Of a stretch of DNA of 64,000 nucleotides, positions 1-7,807 are shown one piece after another; the first letter of the stretch is position 1; each line of letters opens with the position of its first letter. Made by a program: the position numbers and the translations under genes. The notes beneath the pieces were generated by a model. It was not told the DNA's origin, made no database searches, and saw only the letters and a program-made list of their open reading frames with translations. Origin of the DNA: DASPKM01 sp035628135 (lineage in GTDB: Bacteria; Bacteroidota; Bacteroidia; Chitinophagales; Chitinophagaceae); NCBI GenBank assembly GCA_035628135.1, contig DASPKM010000011.1, positions 186,001-250,000 on the forward strand, read 5' to 3'.

Positions 1-719
1 TCCCGCATGGCGGTTATGCTACGTTTATCGTGGGCGGTATGATGTTTTTGGTGATGTACGTGTGGTTCCGTGCGCGCAAGATCAAGAACCGTTACGTGGA
101 ATTTGTGCGGCTGGAGCATTATATTCCGCAGATACAGGAGCTTAGCAATGATAGAACAGTGCCCAAGTATGCCACGCACCTGGTATATATGAGCAGCGCC
201 AACAATCCCAAGGAAATCGAGCACAAGATCATTTACTCCATACTGAATAAGAAACCGAAGCGCGCCGATATCTACTGGTTCGTACACGTGGATACGGTAG
301 ACGATCCGTACACCTGCGAATACACGGTGGACCATATCATTCCCAACGATATCATTCGCGTGGAGTTCCGGCTTGGGTTCCGCATAGAGCCGCGCATCAA
401 CCTTATGTTCCGGAAGGTGGTGGAAGACCTGGTGAAGAATAAGGAGGTGAACATTACGAGCCGTTATGAAAGCCTGGAGCGCAACAATGTGGTGGGTGAT
501 TTCCAGTTTATCGTGATGGAAAAATACCTGAGCCAGGACAATGAGTTGCCGTTCTTCGAAAAAGTGATCATGAAGCTGCATTTCTGGTTGAAGGAATGGA
601 GTTTGTCGGAAGAAAGGGGCTTTGGGCTTGACCCTGCGAGTGTGACCATCGAGAAATTCCCGCTGATAGTAGCGCCGGTGGCGGATATACGGTTGAAGCG
701 GGTATTTGAGAATGAGTGA
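1..719 (+). CDS. kup: Kup-family potassium uptake transporter, C-terminal part (5' cut by window edge)
   Basis: Open reading frame enters from the left edge; the first complete codon is at base 3 and about 238 residues are visible. They begin with the last membrane helix (the GGYATFIVGG region, then LVMYVWFRAR) and continue into the cytoplasmic C-terminal domain of Kup/HAK/KUP K+ transporters, with the DPYTCEYTV and FGLDPASVTIEKFPL segments I associate with the Bacteroidetes version. Full-length family members have over 600 residues, so roughly the last third is here. An internal GTG at base 30 is not the real start, because the reading frame and the homologous sequence continue upstream. Family assignment is from recalled motifs; confidence is good but not tested by a search. 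Confidence 0.82.
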   Translation, partial: PHGGYATFIVGGMMFLVMYVWFRARKIKNRYVEFVRLEHYIPQIQELSNDRTVPKYATHLVYMSSANNPKEIEHKIIYSILNKKPKRADIYWFVHVDTVDDPYTCEYTVDHIIPNDIIRVEFRLGFRIEPRINLMFRKVVEDLVKNKEVNITSRYESLERNNVVGDFQFIVMEKYLSQDNELPFFEKVIMKLHFWLKEWSLSEERGFGLDPASVTIEKFPLIVAPVADIRLKRVFENE

Positions 720-1029
720 GGTTGCATGATCCTTCCTGTTTAAATCCTTGAATATTGTACCTTAATCGGAGGTTGTCCGGATGTTCCGGGTATACCTGTA
801 TGTTTGGATGTAGTCGCATGTACTCGGATGTAGTTGGACATATTGAACGTACTCTGATTTAATCGGACATAGTCGGATGGATTCGGATGTACTCGGACAT
901 AGTCGGGCGTTGCCGGATGTAGCGAAGTATCCAGACGCAGTCGGACATAGTCGGCTGCACCCGGCTATATTCAGATAACAAGACAATTGATCCTCGTGTG
1001 ATTGGTTAATCGATTAATTGGGTAATCGG
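720..1029. repeat. Gene-free gap filled by degenerate 10-bp tandem repeat
   Basis: Roughly 766-975 consists of about 20 imperfect copies of a 10-bp unit of the form CGGATGTAGT / CGGACATAGT. The period is so regular that units stay in the same register over most of the stretch. A minus-strand reading frame of 74 codons crosses it, but it is only the translated repeat. After the repeat, 1006-1017 is a perfect 12-bp palindrome (TTAATCGATTAA) inside further TAATCG-like words that run up to the next start codon. No promoter box or RNA gene was recognised here. Confidence 0.75.
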
Positions 1030-1818
1030 ATGCCTGCCGTCCTCATTTATATAGTCGGTGGTTACCTGTTGTTGATGCTGGTGGTTTATCTCATCCAGGA
1101 GAAATTTATTTTCAAACCCGAAAAGCTCAAGCCAGGCTTCGAATACAAATACGATGTCCCTTTCCGTGAATTGTTCTTCGATGTAGAGCCCGGCGTACAA
1201 ATCAACGGGCTGCATTTTCACCGCCCTTCGCCGTCGGGCCTGATCCTGTATTTCCACGGCAATACCCGCAGCATTAAAGGATGGGCAAAATATGCAAAGG
1301 ACTTTTACCGGTACAATTATGACGTGGTGCTGGTAGACTACCGCGGTTTTGGCAAAAGCACCGGCAAGCGCAGCGAGCAGGCCATGCTTAACGACATGCA
1401 ATTTGTGTACGACGAACTGAAGCGCCAATATCCCGAAGACCATTTGATCCTGTACGGGCGCAGCATGGGCAGCGGCTTCGCTACCAAGCTGGCTGCGGAT
1501 AACCATCCCCGTTACCTGATACTCGACGCGCCTTACTACAGCTTTTCAAAAGTGGTGGAGCGCTTTTTACCCATATTACCGGTGCGGCTGGTGCTGCGCT
1601 ACCATCTGCGCACTGATAAATGGATCAGGCGGGTGAGTTGCCCGGTGTACATCTTGCATGGCACACGGGATTGGCTGATACCCATCCGCCACAGCATGAA
1701 CCTGCAAAAAGCCAACCCCAAAAAAATCACCCTGATAAGAATATACAACGGTGGCCATAACAACCTGCCGGATTTTGACGAGTACCACAATTTTGTGAGG
1801 GATATATTAAAATACTAA
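1030..1818 (+). CDS. Membrane-anchored alpha/beta hydrolase (S33/BEM46-like)
   Basis: A 262-residue protein with an N-terminal hydrophobic anchor (about residues 2-20) and an alpha/beta hydrolase domain. Visible catalytic elements are the HGN oxyanion motif near residue 76, the nucleophile elbow GRSMG with Ser145, Asp214 in HGTRDW, and His243 in GGHNN. The order Ser-Asp-His and spacing are normal for the fold. The ATG at 1030 was preferred over the in-frame TTG at 1018, which lies in the repeat-like leader. The gene is followed 34 bp later by a paralogue with the same anchor and triad, so the pair looks like a tandem duplication. The substrate cannot be told; esterase, lipase or peptidase activity are all possible. 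Confidence 0.82.
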   Translation: MPAVLIYIVGGYLLLMLVVYLIQEKFIFKPEKLKPGFEYKYDVPFRELFFDVEPGVQINGLHFHRPSPSGLILYFHGNTRSIKGWAKYAKDFYRYNYDVVLVDYRGFGKSTGKRSEQAMLNDMQFVYDELKRQYPEDHLILYGRSMGSGFATKLAADNHPRYLILDAPYYSFSKVVERFLPILPVRLVLRYHLRTDKWIRRVSCPVYILHGTRDWLIPIRHSMNLQKANPKKITLIRIYNGGHNNLPDFDEYHNFVRDILKY

Positions 1819-1840
1819 GGGTTTATCTCCGTTTCCCTCC

Positions 1841-1848
1841 TAGCTTTG
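1841..1848 (+). promoter_or_regulatory. Bacteroidetes -7 box (TAGCTTTG) for second hydrolase
   Basis: Perfect TAnnTTTG match only 4 nt before the GTG start at 1853. No good TTG -33 element is visible. If used, the transcript would be leaderless or nearly so. Confidence 0.45.
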
Positions 1849-1852
1849 CGCC

Positions 1853-2659
1853 GTGAAAAGAAAAATCTTCCGTTGGATAAAAGTATTGCTGCTGATCTAT
1901 TGCCTGATAGGCATCGGCATATATTCATTCCAGGACCAACTGATATTCCGTGGCGAAGCGGTGCCCAAGGACCAGCCTTATAATTTTACCCAGCCGCATA
2001 AGGAAGTGAACATTGCTTACACCGCGGGCTCCAATATCAATATCGTTCAGTTCCTAACGGCAAGGGATAGTGCAAAAGGAGTGGTATTGTATTTTCATGG
2101 CAACCGAAAGAACATATCCTGGTATGCGAAGTACGCCAATATTTTTACCAGCAAGGGATACGAGGTATGGATGATAGATTATCCCGGCTATGGCAAAAGC
2201 ACTGGCGAACGCACCGAAGCGATATTGTACGATTGGGCCCTGACCCTCTACAAGCTAAGCCGGGTAAGGTTTTCGCCAGACAGGATCATCATTTATGGAA
2301 AATCGCTGGGAACGGGTATTGCCTCACAACTCGCATCCGTAAGGGATTGCAGGCGCCTGGTACTGGAAACACCTTATTATAATTGTGCTTCCGCAATCGG
2401 CCAATATTTGCCTGTCTATCCATTAGAAAGAATGCTTCGTTACAAATTCCCTAATTACCTGCACCTGCAAAAAGTAACAGCTCCTGTAACCATCTTCCAG
2501 GGTACCAACGATTGGGTGATCACCCATCGCAATGCCAGCAGGCTGAAGCCTTTCTTAAAAGATGGGGATGAATTTGTGTCCATCGAAAAAGGAAGCCATA
2601 ACGGCCTTGCAGATTTCACGATCTATCAAAATAAAATGGATTCTATTCTCGCCCGTTAA
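1853..2659 (+). CDS. Membrane-anchored alpha/beta hydrolase, paralogue of the preceding gene
   Basis: 268 residues starting at GTG; no earlier ATG fits and a -7 box sits just upstream. N-terminal anchor at about residues 8-26, then an alpha/beta hydrolase fold: FHGN near 82, nucleophile elbow GKSLG with Ser151, Asp220 in GTNDW and His249 in GSHNG. Architecture, length and motif spacing match the upstream neighbour, supporting tandem duplication followed by divergence. Both have PYY and conserved FLP/YLP segments after the nucleophile. The active site faces either the cytoplasm or periplasm depending on the orientation of the single anchor, which the sequence does not settle. Substrate unknown. 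Confidence 0.82.
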   Translation: MKRKIFRWIKVLLLIYCLIGIGIYSFQDQLIFRGEAVPKDQPYNFTQPHKEVNIAYTAGSNINIVQFLTARDSAKGVVLYFHGNRKNISWYAKYANIFTSKGYEVWMIDYPGYGKSTGERTEAILYDWALTLYKLSRVRFSPDRIIIYGKSLGTGIASQLASVRDCRRLVLETPYYNCASAIGQYLPVYPLERMLRYKFPNYLHLQKVTAPVTIFQGTNDWVITHRNASRLKPFLKDGDEFVSIEKGSHNGLADFTIYQNKMDSILAR

Positions 2660-2681
2660 CCGGCCGCCCGCGTTGCGCATA

Positions 2682-3461
2682 TTACGCTAGCAGTGCCCTG
2701 TAACGGTCTAACCGCGACGCAGGAATAAAATAATGGTTATGCGAAATGGCACGCAGGTCGGAATGCGCATCTATGCGGTACAACTTTTCCTTTTTAAGGA
2801 TGTAAATGCTATAATCAAAAGGACTTAGCATATCGTTCATTTTAATGCGCTCGTTCTTATCGGCCAGCTCGCACAATATAACAGGCCGGTGTTGTTGCAG
2901 CACGCTTAGCATCGATGAAAAAACGGGCACCTCGGCGCCTTCCACGTCGCATTTGATAAAGTCCAGGCGCGACAGGTTGGCCAATAACTTGTCCCCGCTG
3001 GTGTTGGGCACCTTTTCGGACTCAACGTACTCGAGCCAATCACTCAGTTCGCGGATGCGCGCATGCCCGAATTTTTTTTGATTGTTTATTTTAGGAATGC
3101 CTATCTCCACGAACTCCCCGCTGCCACCTAAGGCTACTTTATGCAATTCGATATTGGCCCATCGATTGCGTGCTATTTGTTTCTGCAATACGGAATGGAA
3201 TTTTCCCACTGGTTCAATTGCAATCACTTTGCCCGTGCCGCCGGCCAGCCTGCTCAATTGAAAAGTATAATAACCCAGGTGCGCGCCAATATCAACACAT
3301 ACATCGCCAGGCATAATCATGTTCTTTAAAAAATAAACGTCCTGGTACTCATCGCCCAACCTACCGGTCTTGAATAAGCGCTGAAACCCGGAGCTCAGCA
3401 AGCCCAGGTATTGTTCTTCGCTCAATATTTTCTGAAGGAGCTTTCTTATCAACTTCATCAT
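2682..3461 (-). CDS. FkbM family SAM-dependent methyltransferase
   Basis: 259 residues. The SAM-binding motif VDIGAHLGYYT begins at about residue 56, the acidic ribose-contacting residue is in IEP near 83, and the FkbM signature DVEGAE is at 172-177. FkbM-type enzymes O-methylate sugars, polyketides or other small hydroxyl substrates; which one applies here is not visible. The start codon could be either of two adjacent ATGs. The gene lies 21 bp downstream of the LdcA-type carboxypeptidase on the same strand and probably shares its promoter, though no functional link is obvious. Confidence 0.82.
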   Translation of the reverse strand: MMKLIRKLLQKILSEEQYLGLLSSGFQRLFKTGRLGDEYQDVYFLKNMIMPGDVCVDIGAHLGYYTFQLSRLAGGTGKVIAIEPVGKFHSVLQKQIARNRWANIELHKVALGGSGEFVEIGIPKINNQKKFGHARIRELSDWLEYVESEKVPNTSGDKLLANLSRLDFIKCDVEGAEVPVFSSMLSVLQQHRPVILCELADKNERIKMNDMLSPFDYSIYILKKEKLYRIDAHSDLRAISHNHYFIPASRLDRYRALLA

Positions 3462-3482
3462 ATTAAAAATAAGCTAACCATT

Positions 3483-4400
3483 TTACCCATCAAGTTCCTT
3501 TAGCGTAACCCCTTCCCCGCTGATGATAAGCCTGTGCTTCACCCCGGTCTTTAGCGCATAATTTTCGGGCGCATGGCTCACAGGAAAGCCAAAGCATACC
3601 GGGTAGTCGTAGTCCTTTACTATTTCGTGAATGATATCGTGCACTTCTTTTCCATACGGCCTGGCGGTGTCCTGCATTTCGGTGAATCCGCCGATGATGA
3701 GGCCTTCCAGTTTGTCGAGCTTGCCATTGCGCTTAAGATGCCAGAACATGCGGTCGATATTGTACAGGTACTCTGTCACATCTTCAAGGAAAAGGATCCT
3801 GCCTTTTGTTTTGATGTCGGAGGAAGTGCCCGTGAGGTGCGCCACTAATGAAAGATTGCCCCCTACCAGCACGCCCTCAGCCTTTCCTTTTTTGTTATAG
3901 GCATGCGGAGGGCAGGTATAATTGGCCTTTCCACCGGACAGCAGGTTTTTTAAAGACAACACATATTCTGAGGTGGCGCCGCCATCGTTAAAGGCCGAAA
4001 CCATGGGCGCATGCATGCCGGCCACCTGGTAATTGGTATAAATATGCGCCAGCAGTATGGTAATATCACTGTAACCGATGATCCACTTGGGATGCTTGCT
4101 GAATTTCTTAAAATCCACCAGCTCGATAATGCGGCCGGTGCCGTAACCGCCCCTGCCGCACATTACAGCCTGTACCATATCATCGTCCAGCATCTGCTGC
4201 AGGTCGTACAACCGCTCTTCGTCGGTGCCGGAAAAATAGTTTTCTGAATTGCCGCCAACGGTAAATCCGATCTTTACATTATAACCCCATTCCTGCAGGG
4301 TGTTGATGCAGGTTTGCGCTTTTTCTTCGGGCATGTAGCCGGCAGGGCACACAATGCCAATGGTATCGCCAGGCTGCAGGTAAGGAGGGATGATGGTCAT
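3483..4400 (-). CDS. ldcA: LD-carboxypeptidase, peptidase family S66 (LdcA-like)
   Basis: 305 residues from the ATG at 4400. Family S66 enzymes remove the terminal D-Ala from muropeptide tetrapeptides during murein recycling. The Ser-Glu-His triad is visible: Ser111 in GYSDIT, Glu206 in LFLEDV, His276 in FPVSHAPENYAL. The GRGGYGTGRI glycine-rich segment typical of the family precedes the serine. A longer frame starts at 4433, but a perfect -7 box lies between the two ATGs (4407-4414), so the inner start is favoured. It has no signal peptide, consistent with a cytoplasmic recycling enzyme. It is divergent from metG, and the two promoters overlap. Confidence 0.85.
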   Translation of the reverse strand: MTIIPPYLQPGDTIGIVCPAGYMPEEKAQTCINTLQEWGYNVKIGFTVGGNSENYFSGTDEERLYDLQQMLDDDMVQAVMCGRGGYGTGRIIELVDFKKFSKHPKWIIGYSDITILLAHIYTNYQVAGMHAPMVSAFNDGGATSEYVLSLKNLLSGGKANYTCPPHAYNKKGKAEGVLVGGNLSLVAHLTGTSSDIKTKGRILFLEDVTEYLYNIDRMFWHLKRNGKLDKLEGLIIGGFTEMQDTARPYGKEVHDIIHEIVKDYDYPVCFGFPVSHAPENYALKTGVKHRLIISGEGVTLKELDG

Positions 4401-4406
4401 ATCCGG

Positions 4407-4433
4407 CAAAAGTAAGTATTCAAAATTTTCCAA
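4407..4433 (-). promoter_or_regulatory. Promoter of ldcA-FkbM pair
   Basis: On the minus strand TTG (4431-4433), 16 bp, then TACTTTTG (4407-4414), a perfect TAnnTTTG -7 box. The ATG at 4400 begins 6 nt after the box, so the message is probably leaderless. Confidence 0.5.
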
Positions 4434-4434
4434 T

Positions 4435-4461
4435 TTGCCAACCTTCCAATGGTTATTTTTG
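4435..4461 (+). promoter_or_regulatory. Promoter of metG
   Basis: TTG (4435-4437), 16 bp, then TATTTTTG (4454-4461), 20 nt before the metG start. It is interleaved with the divergent ldcA promoter; both have the same 16-bp spacing, slightly short of the usual 17-23. Confidence 0.45.
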
Positions 4462-4481
4462 CAGTCATTTTCAAATGAAGT

Positions 4482-6569
4482 ATGACTGATTTTAAACGAT
4501 ATCTCATTACAGCGGCGCTACCCTATGCCAACGGCCCGGTGCACATTGGCCACCTGGCGGGATGTTACCTGCCAGCGGATATATATGCCCGTTACCTGCG
4601 CGCACAAAAACGCGACGTAAAACTGGTGGGCGGCAGCGACGAACACGGCGTTCCCATTACCATCCGCGCGCTCAAGGAAGGCGTGAGCCCGCAGCAAATA
4701 GTAGATAAGTACCATGCGATCATCAAGGAAAGCTTCGAAGAAATGGGCATTTCCTTCGATATATATTCACGCACCACCAACAAGGTGCACCACGAAACCT
4801 CGGCAGGCTTCTTTAAAAAACTCTACGACGATGGCCTGTTCGAAGAAAAAACAACCGAGCAATATTTCGACGAAAAGGCCAACACCTTCCTGGCCGACCG
4901 CTATATTACCGGAGCCTGCCCTATTTGCGGCAATCCCGGCGCGTACGGCGATCAGTGCGAAAAATGCGGTTCATCACTTAGCCCCGAGCAACTCATCAAT
5001 CCGCGGTCTACCTTAAGTGATGCGGTGCCTGTAAAAAAACAGACAAAGCACTGGTATTTTCCCTTGCAGGATTATGAAGCCTGGCTTAAAAAATGGGTGC
5101 TGGAAGAACATACCGAATGGAAAAATAACGTGTACGGCCAGTGCAAAAGCTGGCTGGATAACGGTTTGCAATCCCGCGCCATGACGCGCGACAGCAACTG
5201 GGGCGTGAAGGTGCCGCTGCCAGATACAGAAGGCAAGGTATTGTACGTATGGTTCGATGCGCCCATCGGTTACATCAGCGCCACCAAAGAGCTTACGGAC
5301 AAATGGGTTGACTATTGGTGCAGGCCCGATACCAAGCTGGTGCATTTTATCGGCAAGGATAATATCGTATTCCACTGCCTGATTTTCCCCGCGATGCTGA
5401 AGGCGCATGGAAATTTCGTATTGCCCGATAATGTGCCCGCCAATGAATTCTTAAATATCGAAGGTGAAAAGGTTTCAACCAGCCGCAACTGGGCGGTATG
5501 GGTGCACGACTATGTAAAGGATTTCCCGGGCATGCAGGATTCGCTGCGCTATGTATTGTGCGCAAATGCGCCGGAAACCAAGGACAATGATTTTACCTGG
5601 AAAGAATTCCAGGAGCGCAACAACAGCGAGCTGGTGGCCATCTTCGGCAATTTCGTGAACCGCACGTTCGTGTTAATGCATAAGCTGTGCAATGGAAAAG
5701 TGCCGACCCTGCACGCCGATGTAATGGACGGGGTTGATAAAAACCTGATATTGGAGTTTGAAGAAACGCGCAAGAACGTGGAAGAAAACCTGGAAAACTT
5801 CCGCTTTCGCGATGCATTGTTCAATGTAATGGACCTGGCGCGCAAGGGCAATAAGTACATGCAGGACAAGGAGCCCTGGATCATAGCTAAGAGCCTGCAG
5901 CAAAATCCCGAGTATCAAAAGCTCATCGATAACTGTTTGCATTTGTGCCTGCAGCTTACGGCGAACCTGGCCATTTTCATCAATCCTTTTTTGCCTTTTA
6001 CCGCACAAAAAATGTTGCACATGATGAAGGTGGTGGATAAAATGCTCGATTGGGAAAATGCCGGCAAGCTGAAATTGCTGAGCGTGGGATATTCCCTGCG
6101 TGCCCCTGAACTCTTGTTCAGGAAAATCGACGATACAGAGGTGACCGCGCAGGTAGACAAGCTGAGAGGCAATAAAGTTCAATCACCCGAAGAAAAAAAT
6201 ACCACAGTGGAACAACCGGCAGAAAGCAAACCAACGATTAAGCCTACGATTCAATACGATGATTTCGCAAAGCTCGACCTGCGCGTGGGGACGATTACCT
6301 CGGCTGAGAAAGTGGAAAAGGCCGACAAGCTGTTGAAGCTGCAGGTGAATCTAGGTTTTGAAGAAAGAACCATCGTTTCTGGCATTGCCGTGCATTTTAA
6401 GCCAGAGGATATTGTGGGCAGGCAGGTGGTGGTGGTGGCCAACCTGGCCCCGCGTAAGATGAGAGGAATAGAGAGCAACGGTATGATATTGATGGCGGAG
6501 GATGCGGAAGGCAAGCTGAAGTTTGTGAACCCGGATGAGGCCACTAATAATGGGGCTGGCGTGAGTTAA
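4482..6569 (+). CDS. metG: Methionyl-tRNA synthetase with C-terminal tRNA-binding domain
   Basis: 695 residues. Charges tRNA(Met) with methionine. The Rossmann catalytic core has the HIGH signature at residues 21-24 and a KMSKS-type loop written KVSTS at 330-334. A four-cysteine zinc knuckle (CPIC...CEKC) lies at about 146-163. The anticodon-binding alpha-helical domain follows, then a low-complexity linker near 560-590 rich in Glu, Lys and Thr, and an EMAP/Trbp111-like OB domain from about 592 (LDLRVGTI, PRKMRGIESNGM). This dimerising tRBD fusion is common in Bacteroidetes. The start is supported by the upstream -7 box and by the family N-terminus (LITAALPYANG). Confidence 0.96.
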   Translation: MTDFKRYLITAALPYANGPVHIGHLAGCYLPADIYARYLRAQKRDVKLVGGSDEHGVPITIRALKEGVSPQQIVDKYHAIIKESFEEMGISFDIYSRTTNKVHHETSAGFFKKLYDDGLFEEKTTEQYFDEKANTFLADRYITGACPICGNPGAYGDQCEKCGSSLSPEQLINPRSTLSDAVPVKKQTKHWYFPLQDYEAWLKKWVLEEHTEWKNNVYGQCKSWLDNGLQSRAMTRDSNWGVKVPLPDTEGKVLYVWFDAPIGYISATKELTDKWVDYWCRPDTKLVHFIGKDNIVFHCLIFPAMLKAHGNFVLPDNVPANEFLNIEGEKVSTSRNWAVWVHDYVKDFPGMQDSLRYVLCANAPETKDNDFTWKEFQERNNSELVAIFGNFVNRTFVLMHKLCNGKVPTLHADVMDGVDKNLILEFEETRKNVEENLENFRFRDALFNVMDLARKGNKYMQDKEPWIIAKSLQQNPEYQKLIDNCLHLCLQLTANLAIFINPFLPFTAQKMLHMMKVVDKMLDWENAGKLKLLSVGYSLRAPELLFRKIDDTEVTAQVDKLRGNKVQSPEEKNTTVEQPAESKPTIKPTIQYDDFAKLDLRVGTITSAEKVEKADKLLKLQVNLGFEERTIVSGIAVHFKPEDIVGRQVVVVANLAPRKMRGIESNGMILMAEDAEGKLKFVNPDEATNNGAGVS

Positions 6570-6572
6570 ACA

Positions 6573-7127
6573 CTAGCCCTCGCTAATATTGCCATTTGAA
6601 TCACAGGTATATTTCCTGGTAACGTTGGCGGGCAGCTTTACCTTTTTTATGCATTTTTCTTCATTGTCTTTTTTCCATATCAGAGTATGCTCGCGATTGG
6701 GCTCAACTCCTTTCTTTTTTTTGGTTGAGCCAATGGAATTGCCATTAATGTATACATCCAGCGTTCCGGTAGAAGATTCAAATACTATCACAGGCCATTG
6801 CTCAAAGCCCGCGACCCCGTTCCTGGAAAGCGTGATTACTGCGTTACCAGACCCGTTGAAGTCGAAGCTGTTTTGCCAAACTATTGGCGCATGCCCAATA
6901 GCGGAAAGGCTTACATAAATCGGCTCATTTTTCTCCAGCAAAGGAACTTCCAGCCGTACTTCTCCGCGGGAGTCCGCGGCACGAAATATCTCCTTACCGG
7001 CAACCATAATTCTGGCGGTGCTCGCGACAGCCCCGTCTACATTTAATTTAATGACGAGGGTTGTTGTCTGGCAAAGTCCTGCATAGCTAAAAAAAATGAG
7101 CAGACAGAATAAAACGGTTCGCTTCAT
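6573..7127 (-). CDS. Secreted protein of unknown function, possible PEGA-like domain
   Basis: 184 residues from the ATG at 7127, which begins one base after the stop of the upstream gene. It starts with a clear signal peptide (MKRTVLFCLLIFFSYAGLCQ). I do not recognise the family. The middle has a beta-rich segment with a glycine-rich turn, and residues about 120-170 (LDVYINGNSIGSTKKKKGVEP then HTLIWKKDNEE) resemble a PEGA-type surface domain, but this is weak. Two cysteines near the C-terminus (EKC, YTC) could form a disulfide in the periplasm. A longer frame starting at 7157 would hide the signal peptide and overlap the neighbour. It is translationally coupled to the membrane protein gene before it. 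Confidence 0.6.
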   Translation of the reverse strand: MKRTVLFCLLIFFSYAGLCQTTTLVIKLNVDGAVASTARIMVAGKEIFRAADSRGEVRLEVPLLEKNEPIYVSLSAIGHAPIVWQNSFDFNGSGNAVITLSRNGVAGFEQWPVIVFESSTGTLDVYINGNSIGSTKKKKGVEPNREHTLIWKKDNEEKCIKKVKLPANVTRKYTCDSNGNISEG

Positions 7128-7128
7128 A

Positions 7129-7617
7129 TTATGATTGTTTTGGAGTGGAGCGATCAAGTACTTCCAACGAAAAAAAGCCCATCATGATAACCGCGAATAT
7201 CATACAACCATAAGTGAGCCACCTGCCTAGCGTTAGTGCAGGTACACTTAGGTCTACTGCATTCCGTGTTACCATCAGTAACAGGAACTCGCGGCTGAAC
7301 AAACAAAAGATGATGGCACCAATCAACAGGATGATGGCCGCGCATAATAATCCCCATGCTCTTGGCGACACCGTAACATTCATTTTTTGCTGGAAAGCGA
7401 TGAGAAAAGTAACCAGTCCAAAAGATGAAATTACCAGCGTTACCAGGTAGTCGTAGTTGTCCATTATCAGTGTAATGTCTGCTCGTAAATCGGCCACATT
7501 ATCGCCCCGTATCGGATCGCCAAAATCTATGTCGGAATAACTAAACAGCGCAACTATGGCCAGCAGAACAATGCCACTGCTAATGAGCGTCCACCGAAGG
7601 ATCGAATTCAGTTGCAT
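7129..7617 (-). CDS. Hypothetical four-helix membrane protein
   Basis: 162 residues, family not recognised. Hydrophobic segments at about 8-26, 57-75, 86-110 and 131-152 suggest four membrane helices with an acidic loop (DIDFGDPIRGDNVADLRAD) between the first two. The stop codon is separated by one base from the start of the downstream secreted protein gene, so the two are probably made together and may work together in the envelope. The 190-bp region upstream has no convincing -7 box for this gene. Confidence 0.6.
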   Translation of the reverse strand: MQLNSILRWTLISSGIVLLAIVALFSYSDIDFGDPIRGDNVADLRADITLIMDNYDYLVTLVISSFGLVTFLIAFQQKMNVTVSPRAWGLLCAAIILLIGAIIFCLFSREFLLLMVTRNAVDLSVPALTLGRWLTYGCMIFAVIMMGFFSLEVLDRSTPKQS

Positions 7618-7807
7618 AACGATACCGTTAAGTTAATAAAATCGACTTCATTTAATTCCCGTATAAACACGGTATATGGGTCGGGGAAAGTCCCGTTGGT
7701 TGAAATAGCAAAAAGTATTTGTGTGCCGGTATTAAATAAACCAGGATTTGAAATTCTCGGATTCTCTGCCTAATTTCACACCCAATAGTTGTTTAACTAA
7801 CTAATTT

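Noticed and set aside
766..975. CRISPR array
   Set aside because: Repeat units are 10 bp, contiguous and degenerate, with no spacers and no cas genes nearby.
762..986. 74-codon minus frame in the decamer repeat
   Set aside because: It is only the translated repeat, low complexity, with no start signal.
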